Notes: a model not told the origin generated them from the sequence alone. DNA of 64,000 nucleotides from Streptomyces platensis (GCF_008704855.1 NZ_CP023691.1:6634001-6698000); one strand, 5' to 3'; counted from the first letter of the stretch, positions 41,604 to 53,575 are shown. A program made the numbers and translations.

Positions 41604-42944
41604 TCAGTGCGGCTGCTTGCCCGCCTTGCGCTCGCTCCGTTCGTCGTCCGTCGGGGACGGTTCCGGTGCGCGGATGCCGCGTACCTGAGGGGAGAGCAGG
41701 GCCGCGGCCGAGGCGAGGACGATCAGAGCGGCGCAGCCGGCGAGGGCGTGGCCGACGCCGATGCGTGCCGCGACCGGTCCGGCGATCAGCAGGCCGAGCG
41801 GTGCGAAGGCCAGTGAGCCGAACCAGTCGTACGAGCTGACGCGGGACAGGGCCGCCTCCGGGACCTCCCGCTGGATGGTCGTCGCCCAGAGCACACCGAA
41901 GATGTCGGCGGCGATGCCCGAGAAGAACATGGCGAGCGCGATCCACGGCACCGGTGCCCGCACCGCGAGCAGCGCGATCGGGAGGGCCAGCGGGAAGGTG
42001 GCCAATACGGCGGTCAGCACCGGCCGGCGTACCCGGAGGCGGGCGGCCAGTCCGGCGCCGGTGACGGTGCCCAGTGCCTGCGCGGCGACGATCAGCGACC
42101 AGGACCGTGCCCCGCCCAGCCCGTTCTGGGCCATCAGCGGCCCCAGCACTCCGGCGTTGGCGTTGAGCGCGGCGACCACGACCGAGTACTGCGCGACGAC
42201 CACCCACAGCCACTGCCGCCCGGCGAACTCCCGCCAGCCGTCCCGCAGATCGGCCCACCCCGACGACGCCGTACGGGCCCGCGCGGGCAGCCGGAGGCCG
42301 CGGATCAGCAGCGCGCTCACCACGAATGACGCGGCATTGAGCGCCAGGGCCCAGCCCGCGCCGACGACGGCGACGGCCACACCGGACAGCGCGAGCCCCA
42401 GCAGCATCGAGCTGTTCATACCGACCCGCAGCAGCCCGTTCGCCCGCTGTAGCCGCGTGGCGGGGACGAGCAGCGGAATGACGCCGTCCATCGCGGGGGA
42501 GAACAGCGCGGTGGCCGTGCCCGCCAGCGCCGCGAGGGCGCAGAGCGCCCACAGAGGGGCGTGCCCGGTCAGCACCATGGCGGCGAGTCCGGCGTACGCG
42601 GCGGCGCCGACGAGATCGGTGACGATCATCAGCCGGGAGCGCGACATCCGGTCCGCGATCACCCCTCCGGCCAGGATGAACACCAGCTGCGGCACCGCCT
42701 GACAGGCCATCACCAGCGACAGCTGCCCGGGTCCCGCCCCCGGCAGCGCCAGTACCGCGAAGGACAGCGCCACCCGGGCGAAGCCGTTCCCGAGGACCGA
42801 GATGGTGCGGGCGGCGGCCAGCAGCACGAACCGTCGGTCGCGCCAGAGAGGCGGATCGGCAGGTGGTGGGGCAGCAGGTGGTGGGGCGGTGGTGGCGGCG
42901 GGCGGGGACGGGTGTGGGGGCGCGGGTTCCGGAGTGGCCGTCAC
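41604..42944 (-). CDS. MFS transporter (enterobactin exporter EntS-like)
   Basis: A 446-residue major facilitator. A Pro/Ala-rich N-tail of ~30 residues precedes LWRDRRFVLLAAARTISVLGNG, then ADRMSRSRLMIVTD (loop 2-3 motif) and eleven or twelve hydrophobic segments. The layout resembles the drug/siderophore-export group. Substrate unknown. The start is uncertain; GTG 42944 was chosen since sequence upstream is not protein-like. Not clearly in an operon. Confidence 0.82.
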   Translation of the reverse strand: MTATPEPAPPHPSPPAATTAPPPAAPPPADPPLWRDRRFVLLAAARTISVLGNGFARVALSFAVLALPGAGPGQLSLVMACQAVPQLVFILAGGVIADRMSRSRLMIVTDLVGAAAYAGLAAMVLTGHAPLWALCALAALAGTATALFSPAMDGVIPLLVPATRLQRANGLLRVGMNSSMLLGLALSGVAVAVVGAGWALALNAASFVVSALLIRGLRLPARARTASSGWADLRDGWREFAGRQWLWVVVAQYSVVVAALNANAGVLGPLMAQNGLGGARSWSLIVAAQALGTVTGAGLAARLRVRRPVLTAVLATFPLALPIALLAVRAPVPWIALAMFFSGIAADIFGVLWATTIQREVPEAALSRVSSYDWFGSLAFAPLGLLIAGPVAARIGVGHALAGCAALIVLASAAALLSPQVRGIRAPEPSPTDDERSERKAGKQPH

Positions 42945-43259
42945 GGCGTCAGCGTAGGAGCCGGAAGTCCGTCCGCGTGTGGCAATCCCGCACGGCGGCC
43001 GAGAACATGCGGTGCGCGGGGCGCCCTCTGTCGCTGCGGGACTACTGGCGGCCGACTCTGGAGGACCCGGAACTGTGGCTCCAGGAGAAACAGCTGCACG
43101 ACGCCCGTTCCCCACCCCGACACGAACTGGCCCCCGCACCCGCGAAGTACGCCGGCCGCCCACCCCCACACCGCCCCGACACCGCCCCTCAACCCTGTCA
43201 CCCACCCACCCCCACCGGCCCGCCTGAACCGGACAATCCCCCTGCCCTAAATTTGCGTT
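42945..43259. other. 315-nt divergent gap, no supported gene
   Basis: Between the MFS and S16 protease starts. A short + frame around 43009 reads MRCAGRPLSLRDYWRPTLED and looks partly protein-like, but it then becomes Pro-rich and overlaps the protease in another frame. I see no clear promoter or operator. Confidence 0.35.
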
Positions 43260-44087
43260 GTGACCCCACAGCTACCCTCCTCCCGCCCCGGGTCCCCGGC
43301 CCGCCCCCGTGCCCTTTCGCGCCCCCGTGCCGTCGCGGTCGGCGCGGTGCCCGTCGTGGTGCTGCTGGCCGTCGCGGGGTTCGCGCCGTTGCCGTACTCC
43401 GTGGCGCGGCCGGGGCAGACCACGGACGTGCTGGGTAGGCACGGCGGCGGGGAGGTCATCTCGACGAGCGGCGCCACCGTGCGCAAGACCTCCGGGGAGT
43501 TGCGGATGGTGGCGATCCAGGCGACCGCGCCCACGGCGGATATCCGGGTGGGGGAGGTGATCGAGGGGTGGTTCCGTACGGACCGGGCGGTGCTGCCGCT
43601 GGATGCGGTCTTTCCCTCCGGCGGGTCCGAGGAGGAGATCGCGCAGCACAACGTCGCGGACATGAAGTCCTCGCAGCGGGCCGCGACCACGGCCGCGCTC
43701 CGTTTTCTGCACCGGGACCCGGACCGGGTGAAGGTGCGGCTGCGGCTCGACGATGTGGGCGGGCCGAGCGCCGGGCTGATGTTCTCGCTCGGCATCGTCG
43801 ACAAGCTGGCCGGTGACGGCAGCGGCGGTGAGCTCACCGGCGGCCGCACCATCGCCGGTACGGGCACGATCGACGCCGACGGAAGGGTGGGCGCGGTCGG
43901 CGGAGCGCCGCTCAAGACCCAGGCGGCCCGCCGCGACGGGGCGAGCGTCTTCCTCGTGCCGAAGGCGGAGTGCGCACAGGTGCAGCCCGCCCCGAAGGGA
44001 CTGCGGCTGGTCCCCGTCACCACCCTCAAGAGCGCGGTGCAGGCCCTGCGCGCGCTGGCGAAGGGCGGTCCGGTCCCCGGCTGCTGA
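43260..44087 (+). CDS. Membrane-anchored S16 (Lon-like) protease, YlbL-like without PDZ
   Basis: A 275-residue protein with one N-terminal transmembrane segment (about residues 25-45, VAVGAVPVVVLLAVAG) and an extracytoplasmic Lon-type proteolytic domain. The catalytic Ser170 (GGPSAGLMFSLG) and Lys219 (GAPLKT) dyad is present. YlbL-type relatives that I know carry a PDZ domain between the TM and protease (about 340-350 residues); here that module is missing. The substrate is unknown. The GTG start is inferred from the TM position. Confidence 0.82.
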   Translation: MTPQLPSSRPGSPARPRALSRPRAVAVGAVPVVVLLAVAGFAPLPYSVARPGQTTDVLGRHGGGEVISTSGATVRKTSGELRMVAIQATAPTADIRVGEVIEGWFRTDRAVLPLDAVFPSGGSEEEIAQHNVADMKSSQRAATTAALRFLHRDPDRVKVRLRLDDVGGPSAGLMFSLGIVDKLAGDGSGGELTGGRTIAGTGTIDADGRVGAVGGAPLKTQAARRDGASVFLVPKAECAQVQPAPKGLRLVPVTTLKSAVQALRALAKGGPVPGC

Positions 44088-44125
44088 CCCGGCCGCCCCC
44101 GCCTCCTCCGCCCCGGCCCGTTCCG

Positions 44126-45007
44126 TCAGTCGTCGAGGATGGACAGATCCAGCCGGCTCAGCCGCGCGAGGTCGGCGAGGATATTGATCTCGACGATCTT
44201 CCCGTGGGCGAGGGTGAAGCCCATGACGGCCAGCGGCTGCCCGCCTTGCGCCGTGACCAGGCCCGGGGTGCCGTTGACCAGCGCCGGGCGCGCGAACGGG
44301 GCGAACCGGGAGAAGGTGAGCGCCTGCTCGACGACCGCGCGTGCTCCGCGGACCAGCTTCGACAGTCCGTCGGGCGCACTACCGGCGTCGGCGCGCAGCA
44401 CCACATCCGGGTCGAGGACCGCGAGCAGCCCCTCGAAGTCGCCGCCGCGCGAGGCGGCCAGGAAGGCATCGACCACCTCCTGCTGGCGCGCGAGATCGGT
44501 GTCCGGCGCCGGGGCGCCCTGGACCCGGCGGCGGGCGCGGCTGGCGAGCTGGCGCGCGGCGGCGGGGGTGCGGTCGACGAGCGGGGCGACCTCGTCGAAG
44601 GGCACCGCAAACATGTCGTGCAGGACGAACGCCAGCCGTTCGGCGGGGGTGAGGGTTTCCAGGACGACGAGCAGCGCGAGTCCGACCGAGTCGGCCAGCA
44701 GCGCCTCCTGTTCCGGGTCGACGGTGTCCGGACGGCTCACGACGGGCTCGGGGACATGCACCTCCAGGGAGTCCTCCCGCCGTGCCTTGCGCATCCGCAG
44801 CTGGTCCAGGCACACCCGCCCGACGACCGTGGTCAGCCAGCCGCCGAGGTTCTGCACCTCGTCCCCGCCGGTCCGGCTCAGCCGCAGCCACGCCTCCTGG
44901 ACGGCGTCGTCCGCCTCGCTCAGCGAGCCGAGCATGCGATAGGCCACGGCCCGCAGCCGGCCGCGGTTCTCCTCGAAGCGTTCGGCCAGCCACTCGTGGT
45001 CGTTCAT
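44126..45007 (-). CDS. ECF41-like RNA polymerase sigma factor with SnoaL-like C-terminal domain
   Basis: A 293-residue ECF sigma. Region 2 has RLRAVAYRMLGSLSEADDAV with QEAWLRL; region 4 is TPAERLAFVLHDMFAVPFDE and DRTPAAARQLASRARRRV. A ~110-residue NTF2/SnoaL-like extension follows region 4, as in the ECF41 (SigJ-like) group, where it controls activity in place of an anti-sigma factor. ATG 45007 follows GGAGGAA. An ECF41-type promoter lies 39-65 nt upstream, suggesting autoregulation. Neighbours (SDR and AhpD-like decarboxylase) match the usual ECF41 context. Confidence 0.92.
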   Translation of the reverse strand: MNDHEWLAERFEENRGRLRAVAYRMLGSLSEADDAVQEAWLRLSRTGGDEVQNLGGWLTTVVGRVCLDQLRMRKARREDSLEVHVPEPVVSRPDTVDPEQEALLADSVGLALLVVLETLTPAERLAFVLHDMFAVPFDEVAPLVDRTPAAARQLASRARRRVQGAPAPDTDLARQQEVVDAFLAASRGGDFEGLLAVLDPDVVLRADAGSAPDGLSKLVRGARAVVEQALTFSRFAPFARPALVNGTPGLVTAQGGQPLAVMGFTLAHGKIVEINILADLARLSRLDLSILDD

Positions 45008-45045
45008 GGGTCTCATTCCTCCCCGTCGAGCTCCGTCACCGTACT

Positions 45046-45072
45046 GACGGAGGTCACGGGCCGAATGTGACA
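45046..45072 (-). promoter_or_regulatory. ECF41-type promoter of the sigma gene
   Basis: On the minus strand: TGTCACA (45066-45072), 16-bp spacer, CGTC (45046-45049). This is the ECF41 consensus as I remember it. An identical arrangement occurs before the AhpD-like gene at 46884-46910. The remainder of the 312-nt gap 45008-45319 shows no matching site for the SDR gene on +. Confidence 0.8.
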
Positions 45073-45319
45073 CGAGGAGTTCGGGGGAGGGGTGGCGGAG
45101 CCGCCCGCCCGGCGCGGAGCTGCGTGTCGTGTCGGCCGTCCGTCGACAGCGGACAGCGCGCTGTCGGCGGGATGTCGGTGTCCGTTGGGACCGTGTGGCA
45201 GGACGGACGGCACCGGTGAGGAGGGTGCGGTCCCGGCCACCGCCACCGGATCAGCCCGAGAGTGCGGAACCCGCGAGGAACCACCCGGAACCCGCGATCA
45301 GTGGAGTGAGGAACCCGAG

Positions 45320-46288
45320 ATGAGTGAGCGATCCACGATGCCCGCCGCAGAAAAGACCCAGGGGTGGGACGTGCACCGGCTCCCGTCCGCCGAGGGCAAG
45401 AGCTTCCTGGTCACCGGCGGCAACGCCGGCATCGGGTATTTCGTCGCCGAGCAGCTCGCCGGCACCGGGGCCACGGTCGTGCTCGGCAGCCGCGATCCGG
45501 CGAAGGCCGACGCCGCGACCGCGTCGATCCGTGCCCGTGTACCCGGTGCCGAGGTGCGGCACCTGCGGCTGGACCTGGCCGATCCGGCCTCGCTCCAGAC
45601 GTCGGTGGCCGCGCTCGACCTGGACCGCCTCGACGCGGTCGTCCACAACGCCGGTGTGGCGCTCGACGATCCGCCGCGCCGGGAGACCAGGGACGGTCAT
45701 GAGCTGATGTTCGCGACCAACCACCTGGGGCACTTCGCCCTGACCGGGTGGCTGGCCCCCCTGCTCGCAGCCACGCCCGGGAGCCGGATCGTCACCACCG
45801 GCAGCTTCGCGGCCAAGTCCGAACGCCTGGATCTCGATGATCTCCAGAGCGCCCACGATTACCGGCCCAAGCGCACCTATGGGCGCTCGAAGCTGGCACA
45901 GATGCTCTTCGGCGTCGAGCTCGACCGCCGGCTGCGCGCCGCGGGCCGGGCGACGCTGAGCGTGGTCGTCCATCCCGGCGGCGCGCTCGACTCGCTCACC
46001 CCTTCCCGCCCGCAGGTCCGGGTCCGGACGACGGCCGAGCGGCTGCGCGGGCTGCCGCTCGGCCTGGTCGTCCAGGGCAAGGAAGCCGGTGCGTGGCCCG
46101 CCGTACGGGCGGTGCTCGACCCGGACGTGCGCGGCGGGCAGCTGTGGGGGCCCCGGGTGTTCGGGCTGCGCGGCAGGCCCGTGACCGAGCCCCTCTGGGA
46201 CCACCTGGCCGACGCCGGCACCGCCGCGCGCCTGTGGACCGCCAGCTGCGCCCTGACCGGCGTCGACCCGGTCCTCGGCCCCCTGTGA
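45320..46288 (+). CDS. Short-chain dehydrogenase/reductase
   Basis: A 322-residue classical-type SDR. The cofactor motif is VTGGNAGIGYFVAEQL, then NNAG-equivalent HNAGVAL, and the catalytic pair Tyr-x3-Lys in TYGRSKLAQ. It resembles the retinol-dehydrogenase-like group. It lies between the ECF41 sigma gene and the AhpD-like gene, a typical neighbourhood, but it is on the opposite strand and no ECF41 promoter was found before it. ATG 45320 chosen for the compact N-terminus. Confidence 0.88.
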   Translation: MSERSTMPAAEKTQGWDVHRLPSAEGKSFLVTGGNAGIGYFVAEQLAGTGATVVLGSRDPAKADAATASIRARVPGAEVRHLRLDLADPASLQTSVAALDLDRLDAVVHNAGVALDDPPRRETRDGHELMFATNHLGHFALTGWLAPLLAATPGSRIVTTGSFAAKSERLDLDDLQSAHDYRPKRTYGRSKLAQMLFGVELDRRLRAAGRATLSVVVHPGGALDSLTPSRPQVRVRTTAERLRGLPLGLVVQGKEAGAWPAVRAVLDPDVRGGQLWGPRVFGLRGRPVTEPLWDHLADAGTAARLWTASCALTGVDPVLGPL

Positions 46289-46370
46289 GCAGCGAAGCCT
46301 GACCCGGCGGGACCCGCAGTCCCGGCCGGCCGTTCCTGGCTGTCCGGCCCGGCCGGCCTGGCAGTCGCCG

Positions 46371-46844
46371 TTACCCGAACTGCCCGGGCTGGTAGTCGCC
46401 GGCCGGCTGCTGGACCATGACGTTCGCCCGGTTGAAGGCGTTGATGAGGGCGATCGCGCACACCAGGGCGGCGAGCTGCTCCTCGTCGTAGTGCTTGGCG
46501 GCGTTCGCCCAGGCCTCGTCCGTGACCCCGCCGGCCGCGTCCGCGAGGCGGGTGCCCTGCTCTGCGAGCTCCAGCGCGGCCCGCTCGGCCTCGGTGAAGA
46601 CCGTGGCTTCCCGCCAGGCCGCGACCAGGTTGAGCCGGACCGAGGTCTCACCGGCGGCCGCCGCGTCCTTGGTGTGCATATCGGTGCAGAAACCGCACCC
46701 GTTGATCTGGCTGGCCCGGAGCCGCACCAGCTCCTGCGTCGCGGTCGGCAGCGTCGAGTCCTCCAGGATCTTGCCTGCCGCGACGATGTGCTTGAAGACC
46801 TTGCCGATGGTCGGGCTGCTGAAGGCGTCCAAACGGGCGTTCAT
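46371..46844 (-). CDS. AhpD-like carboxymuconolactone decarboxylase family protein
   Basis: A 157-residue AhpD-fold protein. The redox-active CxxC is in INGCGFCTDMHTK, with the His in the DMH position; the flanking helices are ASQ and LVAAWREA. Such proteins reduce peroxides or serve as peroxidase partners, and are often controlled by ECF41 sigmas. ATG 46844 follows AAGGAGAG. A clean ECF41-type promoter lies 40-66 nt upstream. Confidence 0.92.
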   Translation of the reverse strand: MNARLDAFSSPTIGKVFKHIVAAGKILEDSTLPTATQELVRLRASQINGCGFCTDMHTKDAAAAGETSVRLNLVAAWREATVFTEAERAALELAEQGTRLADAAGGVTDEAWANAAKHYDEEQLAALVCAIALINAFNRANVMVQQPAGDYQPGQFG

Positions 46845-46883
46845 GATGCTCTCCTTTTTGCCGGTCGGTGCTTGCACACGTAC

Positions 46884-46910
46884 GACGGCCCAGCCCGGCA
46901 GGATGTGACA
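46884..46910 (-). promoter_or_regulatory. ECF41-type promoter of the AhpD-like gene
   Basis: On the minus strand: TGTCACA (46904-46910), exactly 16 bp, CGTC (46884-46887). It is identical in both elements and spacing to the promoter before the sigma gene. Confidence 0.82.
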
Positions 46911-47134
46911 TGAGCGCCTGACCTGCGGCTTTCCGCTCGCGGGGCGGCGCGCAGCCCGACGACGGCGGGCACCTGCACTGCCGGTGGGCGACTCCTGGCC
47001 CCGACCATTTCCGGTCACTCCACCCGCGGTGGCACGAACCCGGTGGTCACCGGCCTTCAGTGACCACGATCGCATGCTGAGGGCGCAGTGCACCCCGGTC
47101 GGGGCATGACCGCGACGCGGCGATGTATTAGAGT

Positions 47135-47152
47135 TATCTCGACATCGAGATA
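47135..47152. promoter_or_regulatory. TATCTCGA-N2-TCGAGATA operator upstream of aconitase
   Basis: A perfect 8-bp-arm palindrome with CA spacer, 133 nt before the aconitase start, in an AT-richer patch. It resembles the MarR-type TamR site that controls aconitase in S. coelicolor, as I remember it. Confidence 0.65.
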
Positions 47153-47184
47153 TCTGCCAGAGAGGCGTACCGCTGCCGCGCCAG

Positions 47185-47213
47185 TAAGGCGTGCCTAACT
47201 TAGGCATACCTTA
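47185..47213. promoter_or_regulatory. DtxR/IdeR (DmdR1)-like iron box upstream of aconitase
   Basis: A 29-bp interrupted palindrome centred on C47199: inner arms TGCCTAA/TTAGGCA are perfect, and outer arms extend to 12 of 14. It matches 13 of 19 positions of the DtxR-type box from memory. It lies 72 nt before the aconitase start. The rest of the gap 46845-47284 shows no further feature. Confidence 0.55.
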
Positions 47214-47284
47214 GCGGATGGTCGAGGAGCTGTGACGGCAGCATTGCGGTGGTACGCGCGAATTCATGCATGAAGGAGACTGTC

Positions 47285-49999
<2,715 letters not shown>

Positions 50000-50030
50000 A
50001 CACAGCCGCAAGCAAGCCCCCGCGGTATCA

Positions 50031-50072
50031 GGACGGGCCGCACTCCCTCGGTCGAGGGGGTGCGGCCCGTCC
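50031..50072. terminator. Strong bidirectional hairpin after aconitase
   Basis: GGACGGGCCGCAC-T-CCCTC, loop GGTC, GAGGG-G-GTGCGGCCCGTCC: an ~18-bp stem with one mismatch, between aconitase (+) and the GH92 gene (-). Confidence 0.88.
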
Positions 50073-50147
50073 CTTTGCCGTGCCCGGTCTCAGCGGATCA
50101 GGCGGTAGCTGCCGGAGCTCCTCGTAGTTGCCAAGGGGCAACGGGGT

Positions 50148-53100
50148 TCATGGCGTCCTGAGCAGCTCGATCTCGGCGAGGGTGCCCGGGCCGTCGGGCA
50201 CCAGCCGGTAGTGCCGGTAGCTGCCCGGCCGGGCGATGCCGAACACCCGCGTCTGCCGGTCCCAGGTGAAGGACTCGGCGTCGCGGTGGTCCAGCCGCGT
50301 CCACCGCTTTCCGTCCGGGGAGCCCTCCAGCGTCCAGCCGGCCGGGGCCGTGGCGTGGTCCGCTGAGGTGAGGGTGTAGGACGTGACCTGCGTGGGCCGG
50401 GTGAGGTCCACTGGGGCGTCGGTCAGTTCGGCCGCGGTGTCGGAGGTGTTGTCGACGAGCGGGCCGCCGTCGGGGGCGGTGACGTCCTGAGGCGGGGCGG
50501 GGACGTGGCTGTCCTTGGTGATCGAGGTGGGGGCGGCGTGCGCTCCGGTGCCCCAGGCGGAGGGCCGGTCGCCCATGGCGAAGTCCAGGGTGCCGCCGCG
50601 GGCGAGGAGTTGGTGCGGCAGGGCGGTGGAATTCCAGGGTCTGCCGTTCACCCGGAGGCCCTGGACATAGACATTGCGCGCGTTGTTGCGCGGGGCGTTC
50701 ACGGTGAGATCGCGGCCGTTCTCCAGATGGACCGTGGCCTTGGTGAAGAGCGGGGAGCCCACCGCGTATTCGCCCTGGCCCATCACCAGCGGATAGAAGC
50801 CGAGCGAGCTGAAGACGTACCACGCGGACATCTCCCCGTTGTCCTCGTCGCCCGGGTACCCCTGGCCGATCTCGCTGCCGAGGTAGAGCCGGGACATCGC
50901 CTCGCGGACCTTTTCCTGCGTCTTCCAGGGCTGCCCTGCCGCGTCATAGACATAGGCGATGTGATGCGAGGGCTGATTGCTGTGCCCGTACATGCCCATA
51001 CGGGTGTCGCGGGCCTCGGTCATTTCATGGATGACCTGGCCGTAGGAGCCGGCGAATTCCTTGGACGCGGTCTCCGGCGTGGAGAAGTACGCATCCAGTT
51101 TCTTGCCCAGGGCGGTGCGGCCGCCGTAGAGGTTGGCCAGCCCCCGGGTGTCCTGCGGCGCGGTGAAGGCGAAGGTCCAGGCGTTGGTCTCGGTGTAGTC
51201 ATGGCCCCAGACCCGGGGGTCGAAGCTGCCCGGCGGCAGCCGCCAGTCGCCCCTGGCGTCCTTGCCCTGGAAGAAGCCGACCCGGCGGTCGAAGAGCTTG
51301 ACGTAGTTCTGGGCGCGGCTCAGGAAATAGGCCGATTCTTCCTTGTAGCGGGGCTTTTTGGTCTTCTCGTACAGCGCCTTGCCCATACGGGCGATACCGA
51401 AGTCGTTGAGGTAGCCCTCCAGTGCCCAGGACATGCCTTCGCGGGTATCGGTGCTCGTATAGCCGAGGAAGGGCGCGGTGGTCATGCCCTTACGGCCGAC
51501 CCCGGGGTGCGGCGGGGCGACGGTGGCGTTCTTGACGGCCGCGGCATAGGCCGCCTCGGCATCGAAATCCACCCCCTTGACATAGGCATCGGCGAACGCC
51601 ACATCGGAACTCGTCCCGGTCATCAGGTCCGCATAACCGGGCGAGGACCAGCGGGAGATCCAGCCGCCGTCCTTGTACTGCTGAACGAAGCCGTCGACCA
51701 TTCTCCCCGCGCGTTTCGGGGTGAGCAGCGAATAGGCGGGCCAGGTGGTCCGGTAGGTGTCCCAGAAGCCGTTGTTGACGTACACCTCACCGTCGACGAT
51801 CTTCGAGCCGGTGCGGGTCGGGGTGTCCTGGCCGACCTGCGGCGAGAACGGGCTGGCGTAGCGACTGCGCGCACCGACCTGCTCGAAGCCGGAGTTGGGG
51901 TAGAGGTAAAGCCGGTAGAGGTTGGAGTAGAGCGTGCTGAGCTGATCACGGTTCGCGCCCTCGACCTCGATACGGCCCAGCAGGTCGTCCCACTGCGACT
52001 GCGCCCGGTCCTTGACGCCGGCGAAGGACGCGCCGTCGGGGATCTCCCGGGTCAGATTCGCCTTCGCCTGCTCCACGCTGATGAGCGAGGTCGCGATCCG
52101 CATCGTCACGGTGCGGTCCGCCCCGGGCTTGAAGCGGAGGTAGCCGGTGACGTCCTTCCCGGCCCCGCCTTCGAGCCGGCCGCCGCCGGTGACCGGGGCG
52201 TCGAAGGCGGCGTAGACGAACAGCCGGGTGGCGCCGACGGACAGTCCGCTCTTGACGTCCGAGAAGCCGGTGACGATCCCGCGTTCGGTGTCCAGGCTCA
52301 GCCCGCCCTTGCTGTTGACGTTGTCGAAGATCAGGCTCGCCCGGTCGCCGGGGAAGGTGAAGCGCATCAGCGCGGCATGGTCGGTGGGTGTGATCTCCGT
52401 CTTGAGGCCGTTGTCGAAGGTCACGCCGTAGTAGTGCGGCCTGGCGGTCTCGTTGTCGTGGTGGAAGGGCAGCGCCCGGCCGGTACGCGAGGCGTCCGGG
52501 GTGCCGGCCGCGGCGGACGGCATGACCTGGAAGGTCTGCCGGTCGCCCATCCACGGGCTCGGCTCATGGCTGGCGCTGAACGCCTGGAGGGTGGGGAGAT
52601 TGTCGGCGTTGTTCTTCCGCGCGTACTCGTAGAGCCAGTCCGCCGAGCCCGCGTTGGTGACCGGGGTCCAGAAGTTGAAGCCGTTGGGAACGGCGGTGGC
52701 GGGGAAGGTGTTGCCGCGCGAGAAACTGCCGCTGGAGAGCGTGCCGCGGGTGGTGACGGCGTAGTCGGAGTAGTGGGCGAGCGGTTTGTCCGGGGCCTTG
52801 GGCGCGAGGGTGAGGTCATCGATCCAGCCGCGGAAGGCCGGCGCCGTCCGTGGTGCCGCCGGCGCGTCATAGCCGACCAGGATCCGGTCGACGGTCTTGC
52901 CTGCGGCGACCGCGCCGATCCGCGCTTCCCGGTTGTTCCACTGATTGGCGTAGAGCGTCTTGGCGGCGGCCTGGCCTTGGGGCGTCAGCGGTGCGCCGTG
53001 CTGATCGACGGCGGACAGTTCGCTGAGGTACGTACCGTCGGTGAAGGCCAGATCGACGGCGGTATGGGTCGCCGGGTAGACCGGGTCGCTCTTCGCCATC

Positions 53101-53555
53101 TCCGGGAAGATCTTGTAGGAGAGCGAAGTGGCCGCGGTGACCGGCAGGTTGACGTCGAAAATCTTGTTGTACGAGTAGCCGCGGCCGGCGGCGGTGTGGG
53201 TGCCGGCGTAGCGCAGTGCGTGCCCTCCGGTGAAGCCGGCGTGGGCCTTGGCGGTGGGGGAGTCGCGGGGGCCGGTGTCGGTCCCGGTGTTCATCCCGGG
53301 TGTCGCCGGGGTGGTCTCCGGGCTGACGCCGGAGGTCCGGGGCTTTCCGTCGGGGCCGGTCTCGACGGTGTCGGTCCAGTCCGGCTGCGGTTCGCCGGAT
53401 TCGAAGGAGGAGTGGAACTCCGTTGCCCCTCGGGGCGGTTGGGCTGGCGCGGCCTGGGCCGGGCCGGGCGCGGTGATGACGAGCAGAGCGGCCGCCGCGA
53501 GGGCGGCGGGGCGGGCGATCCCCCGCAGTGGACTGTGCCGGTGTCTGAGCCGCAC
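50148..53555 (-). CDS. Secreted GH92 alpha-1,2-mannosidase with discoidin-like module
   Basis: A 1135-residue exported glycoside hydrolase. A Sec signal peptide (about residues 1-35, ending in AQA) is followed by a ~200-residue beta-rich accessory domain. The GH92 N-domain and catalytic barrel come next (landmark NGEMSAWYVFSSLGFYP), and then a C-terminal F5/8-type discoidin domain (from VTSYTLTSADHATAPAGW). GH92 enzymes trim alpha-mannose from glycans with calcium. GTG 53555 is chosen because GAGAGGG lies upstream and the signal peptide starts at once. A dyad sits 21 nt before it. Confidence 0.9.
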   Translation of the reverse strand: MRLRHRHSPLRGIARPAALAAAALLVITAPGPAQAAPAQPPRGATEFHSSFESGEPQPDWTDTVETGPDGKPRTSGVSPETTPATPGMNTGTDTGPRDSPTAKAHAGFTGGHALRYAGTHTAAGRGYSYNKIFDVNLPVTAATSLSYKIFPEMAKSDPVYPATHTAVDLAFTDGTYLSELSAVDQHGAPLTPQGQAAAKTLYANQWNNREARIGAVAAGKTVDRILVGYDAPAAPRTAPAFRGWIDDLTLAPKAPDKPLAHYSDYAVTTRGTLSSGSFSRGNTFPATAVPNGFNFWTPVTNAGSADWLYEYARKNNADNLPTLQAFSASHEPSPWMGDRQTFQVMPSAAAGTPDASRTGRALPFHHDNETARPHYYGVTFDNGLKTEITPTDHAALMRFTFPGDRASLIFDNVNSKGGLSLDTERGIVTGFSDVKSGLSVGATRLFVYAAFDAPVTGGGRLEGGAGKDVTGYLRFKPGADRTVTMRIATSLISVEQAKANLTREIPDGASFAGVKDRAQSQWDDLLGRIEVEGANRDQLSTLYSNLYRLYLYPNSGFEQVGARSRYASPFSPQVGQDTPTRTGSKIVDGEVYVNNGFWDTYRTTWPAYSLLTPKRAGRMVDGFVQQYKDGGWISRWSSPGYADLMTGTSSDVAFADAYVKGVDFDAEAAYAAAVKNATVAPPHPGVGRKGMTTAPFLGYTSTDTREGMSWALEGYLNDFGIARMGKALYEKTKKPRYKEESAYFLSRAQNYVKLFDRRVGFFQGKDARGDWRLPPGSFDPRVWGHDYTETNAWTFAFTAPQDTRGLANLYGGRTALGKKLDAYFSTPETASKEFAGSYGQVIHEMTEARDTRMGMYGHSNQPSHHIAYVYDAAGQPWKTQEKVREAMSRLYLGSEIGQGYPGDEDNGEMSAWYVFSSLGFYPLVMGQGEYAVGSPLFTKATVHLENGRDLTVNAPRNNARNVYVQGLRVNGRPWNSTALPHQLLARGGTLDFAMGDRPSAWGTGAHAAPTSITKDSHVPAPPQDVTAPDGGPLVDNTSDTAAELTDAPVDLTRPTQVTSYTLTSADHATAPAGWTLEGSPDGKRWTRLDHRDAESFTWDRQTRVFGIARPGSYRHYRLVPDGPGTLAEIELLRTP

Positions 53556-53575
53556 GCGAGCCCTCTCAACGAGAT

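Noticed and set aside
45073..45319. ECF41 promoter for the SDR gene
   Set aside because: No TGTCACA-N16-CGTC on the plus strand in this gap; only GTGTCGG-like partial matches.
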